Under the pieces are notes generated by a model. The model was given only the letters and a program-made list of their open reading frames with translations, had not been told where the DNA came from and did not search any database. A program made the position numbers and the translations under genes. DNA of 40,024 nt, taken from assembly GCA_011319805.1 (NCBI GenBank), contig SJRY01000224.1:1-40024 (forward strand). Reading direction: 5' to 3'. The stretch's first letter is position 1; each line of letters begins with the position of its first letter. Shown here in pieces: positions 1 through 11,308 of this stretch. The stretch is from Macrocybe gigantea. Its lineage: Eukaryota; Basidiomycota; Agaricomycetes; Agaricales; Callistosporiaceae.

Positions 1-393
1 TTTCAGGATTTCTTCTACTTTGTGTTCTTCATTATTTATAATTTCAGAAGATGGTAGTGTCAGACATTTTGTATCTTAAAATAAGATCTTTATATAGCAT
101 AAGTAGTATTTTATTGAATATAGAGTATATCAGCTGCTATGAGATTGGAAGTTCTAAGTAGTATGCTGAGGTGCTCTTCTTTTTGATCACTTTGAATGGT
201 CTGTATCAGAGTGCTGATAACTTCTTTGATGGTCAATTGACTGCAATATTAGTGGCTTCCAGCCAGACTCTATCTTTCTTTTTATTTCATAGACTGGTTT
301 GCCCTTGGCATTATAATTATCTTTAGCTCATATTTATGCATACTGTAGTACAGCACTTGCTTTCTTCTATATTCATTTCATTTTTTCCCCATC
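1..393 (-). pseudogene. Family A integrase C-terminus and chromodomain remnant
   Basis: Read on the minus strand this stretch aligns with the 3' end of the family A pol (as at 29150-29510 of the full copy): first the chromodomain start, then the GPY/F-type module and the tail of the integrase. It is saturated with transitions and stops, has no usable ORF, and is cut by the window edge. It stops abruptly at about 393, where a plus-strand family A LTR lacking its first ~47 bp begins, so two family A pieces meet head to head. It is the most decayed pol piece here. Identification rests on local alignment to the intact copy. Confidence 0.75.
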
Positions 394-651
394 CCCTATC
401 TTCTTATTACATAGCCTTGCACAGTGTGCAGTCCTTTGAGTCATTCTCTTTCTAGTCACTCTAAGTTATTTCTCACTAGCCTTACTCATCTGCAGCCTAT
501 AGCATTGCATAGTCTATGATTTGTGCTCATATACTTATATATATAAGAACCCTCTGAATGTACCAGTAGCACTAGGCTTGATATTTCTTTTATCTCAAAC
601 TGCTCTCATACTTAGTCTGTCTGAGTTCTTTGAGATTCATCTAGCCTAACA
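394..651 (+). repeat. 5'-truncated LTR of family A (element A0)
   Basis: This matches the family A LTR from about LTR base 48 to its TAACA end, including the TATA box region and the R region. The first ~47 bp, with the TG terminus, are missing. It is followed directly by the family A leader (AGATATTAAG, the primer-binding site region), so it is the 5' LTR of the degraded element A0. Its self-primer and primer-binding site no longer match perfectly because of transitions. Confidence 0.8.
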
Positions 652-1582
652 AGATATTAAGCTTCATTGAGACTCACTCAGACTCACATATACCATGTCA
701 TGCTTTATTAAAGACTTGATCAATATTTGATGGCAAGTAGTCACCAATCTAGTGAGTACTAGTACAAATAATGAAAGCACCTGGCTTAAAAAAGTAGACC
801 AGAAATTGCAGTTCATGCTATTTACAGAGACAATCCATGTCATCTGCAGAGATACTACTAGCAATCCAAACAAGTAGAAGAGAGAGTATATGCCTATACC
901 AAAGTAGCAATAACAAAGAGCAAGCATTTCTGAGAAAGTTTGCTTTCACTATTAGGCTAGATGAATCTCAAAAGGACTCAGGCAGACTAAGTATGAGAGT
1001 GGTCTTGAGACAATCGCAAAAAGAATATTAAGCCTAGTGCTACTGGTACATCTGGGAGTTCTTTATATGTTACAGTACATGAGCATGGACCATGGACTGT
1101 GCAATGCGTATACTGTAGATGAGTAAAACTAGCAGAGAGTGACTCAGGATGACTAGGGGAAGGAGATGACTCAAGAGGTGCACTGTACAAGGCTGTGTGA
1201 TAAATAACAAGGGGAAAGAAAGATAAGATAAGGAAATTAAATAGTCTATTGGATAGCATCTGTAACATTCACCACTATAGATGAACCCCTGAGATCTTCA
1301 GTAACAGAGCAGCATAGTTTATTGCAGAACTCTTCCTAGAAGGAGAATATGAGATAAGCTCAAAAGAGCTATAGTCAGACTAGAATCTCTTGCCAAAGAA
1401 GAGGACAAACCTGTTCATAAGAAAAAAAAGAGGAACAAATGCAAGCTCAAAACTTCAGACAATAACAGATTAAGAAATACAACTACTGAATATAAGAAGA
1501 AGACATATTGATACATACAACAAGGCCAATAAGAATATTACCAAAGCTAGGAATACATAGAAATGAATCCACCAAACCCTTT
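652..1582 (+). pseudogene. Degraded leader and ORF0 of family A element A0
   Basis: This corresponds to the leader and upstream ORF0 of the full copy (24266-24900), and is split by a solo LTR at 950-1267. It continues to about 1582, where element A1 is inserted, and resumes at 11760 in the gag. Stops and transitions occur throughout, and no ORF of useful length survives. The continuity ACCAAACCCTTT | TCAGAGAACC across the A1 insertion matches the full copy and shows that 652-1582 and 11760-12825 were one element. Confidence 0.75.
950..1267 (-). repeat. Solo LTR of family A with TSD TTCAC
   Basis: This is a complete 318-bp family A LTR in minus orientation; its end has decayed from TGTTAGG to TATTAGG. 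It is flanked by the 5-bp repeat TTCAC at 945-949 and 1268-1272, so an element inserted here and was later reduced to one LTR, presumably by LTR-LTR recombination. It lies inside the A0 leader. Confidence 0.85.
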
Positions 1583-1902
1583 TGTTATGGACATTGCCCA
1601 AAGGACCATTCAATTTCTTATCTTATCTTTCCCATATTCCTTATCTCCCCCATCATGCTGCGCAGCATGCAGCCATTGAGTCATTTCACTTCCCTAGTCA
1701 TTCTGAGTCATCTCTTTCTAGTCTTACTCATCTGCAGTCCACAGCATTGTGCAGCCCATGGTCCGTGCTCAAGTACTGTAATGTATATAAGGACTCCCAG
1801 ATATACCAGTAGCACTAGGCTTAATATTCCTTTTGCCATTGTCTCAAGACCACTCTCGCACTTAGTCTGCCCGAGTCCTTCTGAGATTCGTCTAGCCTAA
1901 CA
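1583..1902 (+). repeat. 5' LTR of element A1 (320 bp)
   Basis: Begins TGTTATGGAC and ends CCTAACA. TATATAA is followed ~33 nt later by AGGCTTAATAT, the presumed start of the transcript. It is more transition-rich than the LTRs of A4. From about 1752 on it is identical to the inner half of the A2 right LTR. Confidence 0.9.
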
Positions 1903-3724
1903 AGATATTAAGCCTTGTTGAGACTCACTCAGACTCACACATGCACTACGTCACACTTTATCAAAGACTTGATCAACATTCAATGACAAGCAGTTGCCGA
2001 CCCAGTGAACACTAGCACGAGTGATGAGAGCACTTGGCTCAGAGAAGTAGACCAGACATTGCAGTCCATGCCATTTGCAGAGACAGTCCATGCCACCTGC
2101 AGAGACACTAGCAATCCAAACAAATGGAAGAGAGAGTGCATGCCTATACCAAGTAGTGACAATGAAGAACAGGCATTTCTGAGAGAGTTTGCCTTCACCA
2201 CTACAGATAAACCTGCTGAGATCCTTAGCAAAGGAGCAGCACAACTCATTGCAGAACTTTTCCTATAAGGAGAATATGGGATAAGCCCAGAAGAGCTGTG
2301 GTCAGACCAGAATCTTCTTGCTAAAGAAGAGGACAAACCTATTCACAAGAAAATGAAAGAAGAATGAATACAAGCCTGGGACTTCAGGTGATAACAGATC
2401 GAGAACTATAATCACTGAACACAGGAAGAAGACATACTGATACAGAGAGGGCATGACGCACAGAGCATATGACAGAACTAACAAGAATGATACCAAAGTC
2501 AGAGACACACAGGAATGAAACTGACAAACCCTTCAGAGGACCAACCTGCTGAAGCACAGCATAAGGAGAGAATTGCACCACCATGGCAAAAGTAAGCAAT
2601 AGCAACTGGGATGAATACTATCAGTGGAGGGAGCAAAAAGGATTACTAAAGACAAACAGACTGACTGCTGCAGAGTGGGCTGATTTCGAACAAGCTTGTA
2701 GAACTGCAGGAGTCAATCTAGACTACTGGAAAGAGCAAAGAGAGGAACAAAGACAGAAACAGTTCCAAGAACAGCAAGCCCAAATACAAGCATAACAGAC
2801 CAAGTATAGCAGACCCAGGAACAGGAGAACCAAGACCAAGACAATGATGAAGAAACTCCCCAAAGGATGATGACAGAATACAAGGGAATCATTGCTGATC
2901 CGAAATCCTTCACAGGAGATTGAATGGCCTTTGACATTTGGTGGAGGAAGATGAAACTTTACATAACTGCACATGGAGACCTCATGGATACACAGAAGAT
3001 TGGAGTGGTCCTGTCTAGAATGACTGATGGACTAGGAGCCCACTGGGCATCAAAGAAGATTGACACCATTACCAACCAAAGCACATGGGCTGACTTTATA
3101 ACCAAGATAGAGATACGATTCAGCAATGTCATGTCACTGTTACAAGCAGGAAGCAAACTATTCAATATCAGATAGGAAAACCAACCCATCGATGAATTTC
3201 TGGATGAATTCGTAGACCTCGCAGGAAAAGCAGGAATGACAGAAATAGCCCCTCATTTCCTACTCAAGAAGAGCTTAAACTAAAGGATAGCAGAAGCTGT
3301 ATACTCGATCTCCACACTTCTAATGGATAGAGATGAATATATCAAGACAGTTCAAGCAATTGGAGGAAACATCGATGAACACAGGAATGTGATGAGAGAA
3401 GAATTCACAAGCAATCAGCGCAAGCCTGGAAATCCAAGCTGAGGAGCAGGACAGGCCATGGAAGTTGACAAAGTACAAAGCAATAACTGGTTCAATTGCA
3501 ATAAACCAGGACACCTCTCACGAAACTGCCTAGAACTATGAAAGAGAGCAGCAAACATCACATGTTTCAACTGTGGCTTAAAAGAACACTATGCATGGAA
3601 CTGCAAGAAGAAGAAGAAAGGAAAATCCCAAGTCAGAGAAGTGAAAGAAGAAGAAGGAGAGGACGAAGAAGACAAGGATAAGGAAAGCTCTGACAAAGAG
3701 GGTTTTGTTGAAGAGTCTGACTAG
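1903..3724 (+). pseudogene. Defective ORF0 and gag of element A1
   Basis: The leader holds the ORF0 homologue (readable from about 2005). The gag homologue starts at an ATG in perfect Kozak context (CCACCATGGC, 2583) and runs to the TAG at 3722-3724. Recognisable parts are an N-terminal segment with W/Y-rich and Q-rich runs, a capsid-like block after 2925 (DIWWRKMKLYIT), two CCHC zinc knuckles at about 3490-3605 and an acidic K/E-rich tail. Stops, many from CGA to TGA or CAG to TAG, interrupt it (for example after 2792, at 2922 and at 3173). The GGGTTTT heptamer before the gag stop is kept. It cannot encode a working Gag. Confidence 0.85.
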
Positions 3725-4574
3725 GAGGTGCTAAATCGTGACCCATACAACTAAAACAGACTCGCTTCGATACCGGATATAGATTATTCCATACTCTGAA
3801 ATACACCATTCGTGCCAGGCAATCTGAAGCACCAAGGAAAACCATCTGAAGTAACAAACTACCAAAAGGGAAAGAACTTGCAGTACCAGCCAGAATATGA
3901 ATGCGAAAAGGAATAGCAATAATAACACTGGAAGTCAATAGCGGAGCAGACAGGACCTGCATCAATACTGCAATAGTAGCAAAAATAGGACTGAAGACAT
4001 GATGAATCAAGAAGATTCCAATCATAAATGCAGACGGGTCACCCAACTGCCAGAAAACAGCAGACCAAGTAGCAGAGGTCCACATCGATATTAAAGGACA
4101 CAAGGAGCATATGGAAGCCATCGTACTTGATATTGGAAAGACCGACATGCTACTAGGACATGACTGGCTTGTCTACCACAATCCAACACAGATGCTCTAA
4201 AATGTGCAAGATAAATCACCAAACAATCGAGATACAGAAGGTGGCCAAACCAGTGAAAACCACAGCCAGCGACAAGATAGGAACTCAGATACCCCCATAT
4301 CTGATCAGATTCAAACACCTCTTCAAGGAGAAGAACTTTAATCATTTACCAGATCACAAAGAATGGGACCACAAAATAAACTTAATGAAAGATGCACCCA
4401 AAACAATACTGAGCAAGGTCTATCCAATGACGCAGAAGGAACTAGAGGAACTAAATGCCTTTGTCGAAAAAGGGCTAAGAACAGAAAAGATATGCCTATC
4501 GAAATCACCTTACACAGCACCCTGCTTCTTTTGCAATAAGAAGGATGAAAGCAAACAACTCATCCAAGACTACC
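3725..4574 (+). pseudogene. Truncated pol (protease and RT start) of element A1
   Basis: This encodes the protease region (DSGA motif decayed to a serine-glycine-alanine stretch near 3935) and the first part of reverse transcriptase, up to the codons for IQDY at about 4570, and then meets the LTR TG at 4575. Compared with A4 it lacks ~35 bp between CCAACA and AGATGC (around 4190), a deletion also present in A2. It also carries the TGA found in A4 in the protease N-terminus. RT palm, RNase H, integrase, chromodomain, ORF3 and polypurine tract are absent. Confidence 0.85.
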
Positions 4575-4866
4575 TGTTACAAACATCATCCAAAGGACCA
4601 TTCAATTTCTTATCTTATCTTTTCCATATCCCTTATCTTCCCCATCATGCTACACAGCATACAGCCATTGAGTCATTTCACTTCCCTAGTCATTCTGAGT
4701 CATCTCTTTCTAGTCTTACTCATCTGCAGTCCACAGCATTGTGCAGCCCATGGTCCGTGCTCAAGTACTGTAATGTATATAAGGACTCCCAGATGTACCA
4801 GTAGCACTAGGCTTAATATTCCTTTTGCCATTGTCTCAAGACTACTCTTGCACTTAGTCTGCCCGA
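4575..4866 (+). repeat. 3' LTR of element A1, part 1
   Basis: LTR bases 1-292, starting TGTTACAAAC. It is broken after the CCCGA at 4862-4866 by element B; the last 28 bp lie at 11732-11759 after the duplicated target CCCAA. Confidence 0.9.
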
Positions 4867-5284
4867 TGCTATGCAAAACTAAGTCTGCGTGCAAGTCACT
4901 CTAACTAACCCTTAGATGTGAGAGGCAGGGATAAGGATGCTATTACTAGCTGGCTCGAAGCTGGATTCTACTATGTACAATTTCAGTATTTATATGTTAT
5001 GACTACCTAGCACAGACCATGACTATGCTATCCTCGTGTTACATGGAACCCTCAACCCTTGTCTGTCTGAGTATGGATTTGGCTGTGCTCCGCATGTTGT
5101 TCTGCAAGTACTGCGCAATAACCCTTTGCCCTGATCAGCGCTGACGCATCGTTGTCATAGGGTTTCCTCAAGTCATCACATTATGTCTTGTTTGTCACAT
5201 TGCAGTTTGTATCACATATTCATCATGTGGCTTTTGAGTCACATGCCCATCGTCAAGATAACGATTAGTCCTAAAATCGTAACA
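4867..5284 (-). repeat. 3' LTR of element B (418 bp)
   Basis: On the plus strand it begins TGCTATGCAA and ends ATCGTAACA. It differs from the other LTR at scattered transitions. The pol frame appears to end inside it, at 5271-5273. Confidence 0.93.
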
Positions 5285-8200
5285 TTACCCCCCTCTTAGG
5301 GATTGCATCCTCACAATCATGTTCTTCTTCTTCATCATCCTTCTTATCTTACTCGCGCTTGTCCTCGCCTATGATTTTTTGGTTCTGACGTTGTTGCCAT
5401 GCCTGCCAAGCTGCGTCCAGGCGATCTTCGACTTCTCTCAGATCTGACATCCAGCCGGTAAGGGTCCTCTTCCTCGGGAGCATCTTTATTTGCTGATCGC
5501 ACAGGTAGACCCAGACTTTATTAGCCATGTGGTCGAACAAGACCTTCGGCGATTGGGATTGATGGAGTCGGGTATGTATTACTTTCTTCAGTGCAGGTCA
5601 GGGTGGGAGCTGACGTTGTCCTTTTTCTAGGGATGGCGCCTCAGGATTCTCGCGATGAAATTTCACAACCGCATTCGGTGCATCTCTGTTGACGTTTTCG
5701 GCGGGTTCCCAAGTAGCGTCCTCGAGCGGGTACCCCTTCCAATGTATTCTGTACTGTAATTTTCCTCTGTTCCACTGAGAATTTATTACAGCCTCCACTT
5801 CATATTGTTTCTCTCCTTCCACGATGATGGGAGGAGGCCGTTTAAGAATCGTTACTGCTTTCTATCACGGAAACGCTGGTGCCGTGTACAGGGTGAGTTC
5901 GGACTCGTTTTGGATGGGGTGAATCTTCCAATGTTCCGGTAGTTTGAGTTCATACGCTAATTCTCCAATTTGCCATTTGACTTTGAATGGACCAAACCGT
6001 TTGTCATTGAGTTTATCAGTCGGTTGGTTGGTCGTGATATTGGTGCCTTCCAACCAGACTTGATCGCCCTCATGATACTCTCGGGCGGGCTTCTGTTTGT
6101 GGTCATAAGCCCATTTCATTATCTCTGCGGCTTTCAACAAGGAGGTTTCGGCCTTGGTTTGAATTTCCTTTATCATTTCGGCGAATTCCTCAGCAGTTTG
6201 CGACTTAGCATTATGCCTCGGAGGTTCTTTTCCAGTATATGGATGTCGCCCGTGGTTTAGATAAAACAGGGAATATCCAGTTGCCGAGTGAATTCGATTG
6301 TTATAGGAGAATTCAGCCATCGGTAGCCAATCCGCCCAGTCTGTTTGCTGATAGTTCACGAAGAGTTTCAGGTATTGTTCAAGATCCTGATTAACTCGTT
6401 CCGTCTGTCCATCAGTTTGTGGATGGTACAGTGTCGAAGGGGCTCCTTTAATTCCCAGCATTGTGTAAAGGTCTGTCATAAATGTAGAGACGAATTGTCC
6501 TCCTCTGTCACTGATGACTTTCTTTGGGAGTCCATAGCTCAAGAATATAGTGTCACGTAGATTGCGAGTGACTCCTTCGGCCATGATTTCCATGTTGACT
6601 GGTATGAATTTGGCTCCTTTAGTGAACCGGTCTACCGTCACCATTATGCTATTAAACCCTTGAGATTCGGGGAGTGGTCCGATGAGATCTACAGATATGA
6701 TCTCCCATGGTTCTTTCAGTATCTCATTTGGATGAAGTGGGGCATGCTTCTGATCTCTGATGATCTTCGTCCATTGGCATTTGTCACATCCTTTGACATA
6801 CACCTTGATGTCATTCATCATTTTTGGCCACCAGAAGTTGCGCGTGATTAACTCATGCATCTTTGTTTGTCCTGGATGTCCCGAGATCTGATCCGAATGG
6901 TGGATTTCGATGATCTGTTCCCTTATCTTTTGGCTCTTGGGAACATAGTACCGTTTTAACCACGTAACGATTCAGTCGTTTTCCCCCAGCTATATTCGCC
7001 TTCGTCAAGATGTTTCTGGACCTCAGGCTCTCTTTGTTTCCAAGCCCTTTTGATCTGGTTCAGAATGTCCTGGAATTCTGGTGTCGGCATGATCTTCGCC
7101 ATAAAAATCCAGCAAAAATTCTCTGGCTTTAGGAGTACGATGTTTTCGTTATCGTTTTCCCCTTCTCATGGTCTGGTTGTCTCGACAGACTGTCTGCCTT
7201 AGTCATCGATTTCCCAGGTTTGTGCTCCAGAACAAAGTCATAGTCCTGGAGTTCTGAGATCCAGTGAGCTTGCCAGTGATTCAGCTTTTGAGGCTTCCAG
7301 AAATATTTGAGATTCTTATGGTCTGTCCAAATCTTGAATTTCTGTTTAGCACCGCAAAGGTATTGGTGCCATTCTTCTAATCCAGTCATGATTGCGAGCA
7401 TCTCTTTATCATAGATCTCGTAATTCTGTTCTGTCGGGTTTAGCGACTTTGACATGAAAGCTACCAGTCTCCAGGTACTATTGGATTGTTCCTGTGAAAG
7501 GACGCCTCCGATTGCATAATTCAAGGCATCGACTTCCATTCAGAACTTTCCATTGTCTTGGGGCATTGAAATGATCAGCGCTGAGCTGATCTGATTCTTT
7601 AGCCCATCAAATGCATCGTCTTGGGCCTTCCCCCATGTCCAGTTGGCTTTTCCGGTTAGTTCCATCAAAGGTTTCACGATCTTTGTGAATCCTTTGATGA
7701 AATGCCAGTAGAAATTGCAAAAGCCTAGGAACTGCTGGACGTCCCTTTTACAGGTGGGTTTCAGCCATCCTTTAATGCCTTCGACCTTAACGGGATCCAT
7801 CTTAATGCCGTTTTCCGAGACAATCATTCCGAGATACTCTACTTCCAGTTGATGAAACAAGCATTTCTCAGGTTTCAGGTAAAGCTTGTTGTTTTTTAGT
7901 TTTTTCAACACACTTTGGATGAGGCATCTGTGTTCATTCAAATCTTTATTGAAGATAAGAATATTGTCCATATAGATGACTACGTGTCCCTGATCGATTT
8001 CATCTTTAAAAATCGTGTTCATCATGGTTTGGAAAGTAGCCGGTGAATTCGTCAGTCCGAAGAACATGACCAGGGGTTCGAACATTCCCCAGTTTGTCTG
8101 AAATGCAGCTTTCCATTCGTCGCCTTCTTTCATGTGGACGTTATTGTATCCCCATTGGATGTCGAGTTTCATAAAGAACTTCGCCCCTTTTAGTTTGTCG

Positions 8201-9462
8201 ATCAATTCCTGAATTAGAGGGAGCGGATATTTGTTCTTTATCATCATGTCGTTCAACTTCCGATAATCCTGTACAGGTCATAGGGATCTGTCCTTCTTTT
8301 TTATGAAAAAGAAAGGCAAGGCCATTGGTGACTTTGATGGTCTGATTCGTCCAGTGTTTAGATTTTCATCTAAGAAGGCATCCAACTGTTTCTGTTCATC
8401 TAGTGTCAGGGGGTAGACCTTGCAATCCTGGAGTTTAGCTCCTGGGATGAGTTCGATCACATGGTCCCAAGGTCGTCGTGGTGGTAGTTCGTCGAACAAC
8501 TCTTTTCCGAACACTGAATCCTTGAAACAGTGGTATTCATCCGGTACAATTTCTTCAAAGGTTTTAGCCTTTGTCGTTTTTGCTGTCACTTCCGCCAGTT
8601 TGGAAGCCGTTGTTTGGAAAGCCCTTAGATAGAACTCTTGGTTCATGTCGATCATCAAGAGTTTTTCTCCATGTTCGAAGTCTACCTCATTTGTCTCGAT
8701 AGAGGTGTTGTCATCTTCGGAGTTTCCTTTTCAGACAATCCACTGATACTCTTCGGCGCATCGATCAAAAGTGATCTTCTCTGTCTTCCAATCGATCTGG
8801 GGGTTGTGATGCTTAACCCATTCGTAACCGATGAAGATCTGGCCCTTTCCGAGTTCAGTAACTGAAAGGATCATTCGTTCGACGTGATCTTGGACCTGGA
8901 CTCTCAGTTCAATGTATTTGCATATGTCGCCTGCCATGTTATGGGTCCCGTCTGCATTGTGGACTGGAATAGGAATCGGATATCTTTTTGTATTGATCTC
9001 CTTTTCCTTAATGAACTTCCGATCTATGCAAGATCTGGTACATCCTGTATCAAGCAGGGCCTTTATGCTGTATGTCCATCCAGTATCCAGAGTCGTGATC
9101 GTCAAAGGTACATCCATTTGGTTTCCATTGCCACCTCTGACAAATCGTGGTTTTTGTCTGAGGTCGAGCAGCGTGTGGAGTGCATCGTGGTTGTTCATCT
9201 GGTTGATCTCACAAAGCCTTTCTAGTGAGATGTCCTTCTGTCGTGATTGATCTGTCCATGCCTTAAGGATCATGTACGCCTTTGACTCATCCTGCCGATA
9301 AATCTGTTGAGCCACCCAGGGTAGAGTGTATCCTCTTACAAGACCGAACTCTCATGCACCTTCTCGTTCGAAATATTCTTTAAGGTCGGGAATGTCCCTT
9401 ATATTCATATTCGATGATACATAATCAGCTGGCGAAGCGGTGCTTCTTCCCAGCTCTATTAA
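5271..9462 (-). pseudogene. pol of element B (protease, RT, RNase H, integrase, chromodomain)
   Basis: Entered by a minus-1 shift from gag. In order: aspartic protease with LLDTGCT near 9050; reverse transcriptase at ~8660-7560, its catalytic box reading YMDN instead of YMDD (7965-7976; GAC to AAC); RNase H from 7539 (VDALNYAIG, then TDHKNL); integrase zinc module (MHELI...CDKCQ, from 6860) and DDE core (VDLIGPL, ISDRGGQF, TDGQTERVNQ); GPY/F-type module (RFGPFKV); chromodomain at 5800-5640 (YEVEAVI...WKGYPLEDATWEP). A further ~130 residues follow and the frame ends 14 bases inside the LTR. In-frame TGA codons at about 8731, 8278 and 7540, a TGA-TAG pair at 5862-5867, and frameshifts near 7130 and 6970 disable it. 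Most stops fit CGA to TGA decay. Confidence 0.92.
5285..5297 (-). promoter_or_regulatory. Polypurine tract of element B
   Basis: The sense strand reads AAGAGGGGGGTAA immediately before the 3' LTR (TGTTACG), the usual place and composition of the plus-strand primer. Confidence 0.75.
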
Positions 9463-10613
9463 AAACCCTGTTTAAGCTCTTCGATCTTAGCGGTGGTGGC
9501 AGTAGTCTCGTCCTGCATTTCTACGTTCTGTATAGCATATTTTGGCCGGGGGTTCATCGGGCAGTTACGTCCGATATGTCCTTTCTGTCCATACTGGAAG
9601 CAGCGTCCTTCATGCCTCATTTGGTCAACGTCTATGGTGTTGGAGTCAGGCTGTCCTTGAGCATTACCAGTCGCTAGTGCCGGAGTTTGCTCCTTAGGTG
9701 CCGTGGTTCCCTGTATCGGTTTCTGTGTTTGCTTGGGAGCGAATTGCTCCTTCGCACCAAATTCCTTTTGGGCCTGGCAATATTGCTGGTCTAGTTCCAT
9801 CACACGTTTGTACCACCAGTCGATGTCCTCCTTGCGGACACCTCCTAGTTCAATAATGCATCGTCTGAGTGCCTGGTCAAGTCTGTGTTTAAAGATGTCA
9901 ATGAGGGTGATGTCGTTGTATTCCATCAAGGGAGCCCAGCTCTGGAATTCGACAATGTAGTCCTCGACCGGTCATTGGTGTTGCGACAGTTCCTTAATCC
10001 GGATAATTGCATCGTTCTGTGTCTCTGTTGTCATGAAGAACTTGCGGGCTTCTGCCTTGAAGTTCTCCCAGTCCTTGAATAGTGGGAGGTGTCCAAAGGG
10101 GTCTGTCCTGACTTCCGGAGTGTTAGCCATTGCCGGCGTAACGATGCAGCTGTGTTCCCAGTCATTGTAGGTGGAATGATTTCCGAACTCTTGCCTGCGT
10201 CCATTTAATTCCGTCTTGAACTCTAGCCACTCTTGTAGCTTGGAGTCCGCCCAGTTCTGTGCACGTTCAGCCTTGCCTCCCGTGATCTGTTGCAATGCAT
10301 AGGTTATCATATCCCACTTGTTGGTTATTTCCTCTTTGTCGAAGTAGACTTCCATACGTCAAAGCCAACTTCTGATCAAGCCAGGATCCCCCTTATATGG
10401 ATCTGGCAGTTCTGATTTCGTTCTCTTGGGCTTCTTGCCCAAGTCCAATTCTTCTTTGATCGCATTGACCAAAGTCCGAGTTGCATTCTGTACCTGTTCA
10501 GCCTGCTGTGGGTTGTTTTGAAGGGTGCCCCAGGCTAAGGCGAGAGGGTTTGCGGCAAATAAGGTGGTGACGATAATGGTGATAAAGGCAAAGAGGGTGG
10601 CGATGAACTCCAT
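9459..10613 (-). pseudogene. gag of element B
   Basis: One reading frame from ATG at 10613 (MEFIATLFAF) to TAA at 9459-9461, interrupted by two TGA codons (10356-10361 region and ~9972), both explained by CGA to TGA. The N-terminus is hydrophobic (~27 residues, possibly membrane-seeking), followed by a capsid-like region (LPDPYKGDP; later DWENFKAEARKFF) and one zinc knuckle near 9600 whose second cysteine is now tyrosine (CFQYGQKGHIGRNC). An upstream in-frame extension to 10697 is open, but the 10613 start fits the protein better. Gag would form the virus-like particle. Confidence 0.87.
9462..9468 (-). promoter_or_regulatory. Candidate minus-1 frameshift site of element B (GGGTTTT)
   Basis: In the gag frame the codons read cag ggt ttt taa, giving the canonical X_XXY_YYZ heptamer G_GGT_TTT directly before the stop. 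Slipping back one base enters exactly the frame that carries protease and the rest of pol. No downstream pseudoknot was evaluated. Confidence 0.7.
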
Positions 10614-11308
10614 GACATGTAGTGTGAAAGGGGTTGGGTGTGTAATGTGATTTGTCAAATAGTACCGTGTGGGTGGCACGTGACTGTTGACTCCCACTTC
10701 GGTTGGATCCAGAAAAAGGGGTGGTAGGTGCCTGTTAAACTGCAGATGGGTCAGCTCGAATCCTCATCGCAACCGGGATGCCCCAAACGGCAGTCAAGGA
10801 AGGTTTCCTTATCAGAAGTCCCAGCGGTCTGGCAACTCCTTTCTCGTTTCAGGTCAATACACGTTTCTGACAATGATCTTCAAGGGCGTGTTTGAGAAGG
10901 TGATCGATGGGTGGGGACTGTCCACACATCCGAGTCCTCCGGTCTCTCTTGCTTTGGTATGCTCCGGGTCAGCAAACTACCCAGTCAGACGCGCGGTGGG
11001 ACTCTCCGAAGATTATCCCAGCACAGCTTTATAATGTTCAATTCAGACAGGGTCGGACTCAATGTTACCCCTAGTCCTCTTGCACTTCCAAATGCAATGA
11101 ACAAGGACTAATGATAGAGACCAGAACGAAAGTTGGCGTGGGGTGGGGAGTGGTGGTGGAAAGTAGAAATGTTAGTTTTGGTAGGGAATAGAGGTGTAAT
11201 GACATAGTGGGTTCCTTTAGTCACACGGTACTCGAGGCCATCGGGCAATGAAGGAAGGGCGTGGAGAGAGAGGAGTAGTGAGGTGCGCAAGTGCTAGCTT
11301 CAAGCTTT
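10614..11308 (-). other. Untranslated leader of element B
   Basis: About 700 bp between the primer-binding site and the gag start. I see no conserved protein features; short open frames on both strands have no recognisable motif. Unlike family A, this leader contains ATG codons in the sense direction. Confidence 0.6.
11296..11306 (-). promoter_or_regulatory. Self-priming type primer-binding site of element B
   Basis: Two bases inside the 5' LTR edge the sense strand reads AGCTTGAAGCT. It can pair with AGCTTCGAGCT, at the predicted transcript 5' end in the same LTR (11394-11404), over 11 positions with one G-U pair. No tRNA-type TGG site is seen at the LTR edge. Confidence 0.65.

Noticed and set aside
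1508..1900. Open frames across LTRs (1508-1900, 4545-4904, 23918-24263, 30139-30460)
   Set aside because: They recur in every LTR copy in several overlapping frames and read promoter and terminal sequence; they are composition artefacts of a pyrimidine-rich LTR.
3633..4148. Long minus-strand open frame of 171 codons (also at 14586-15101)
   Set aside because: It is the antisense of the gag end and protease region of A1/A2, has no domain of its own, and exists because both copies are identical.
5970..6260. Plus-strand open frames opposite the element B integrase
   Set aside because: Shadow frames of a well-recognised minus-strand pol.
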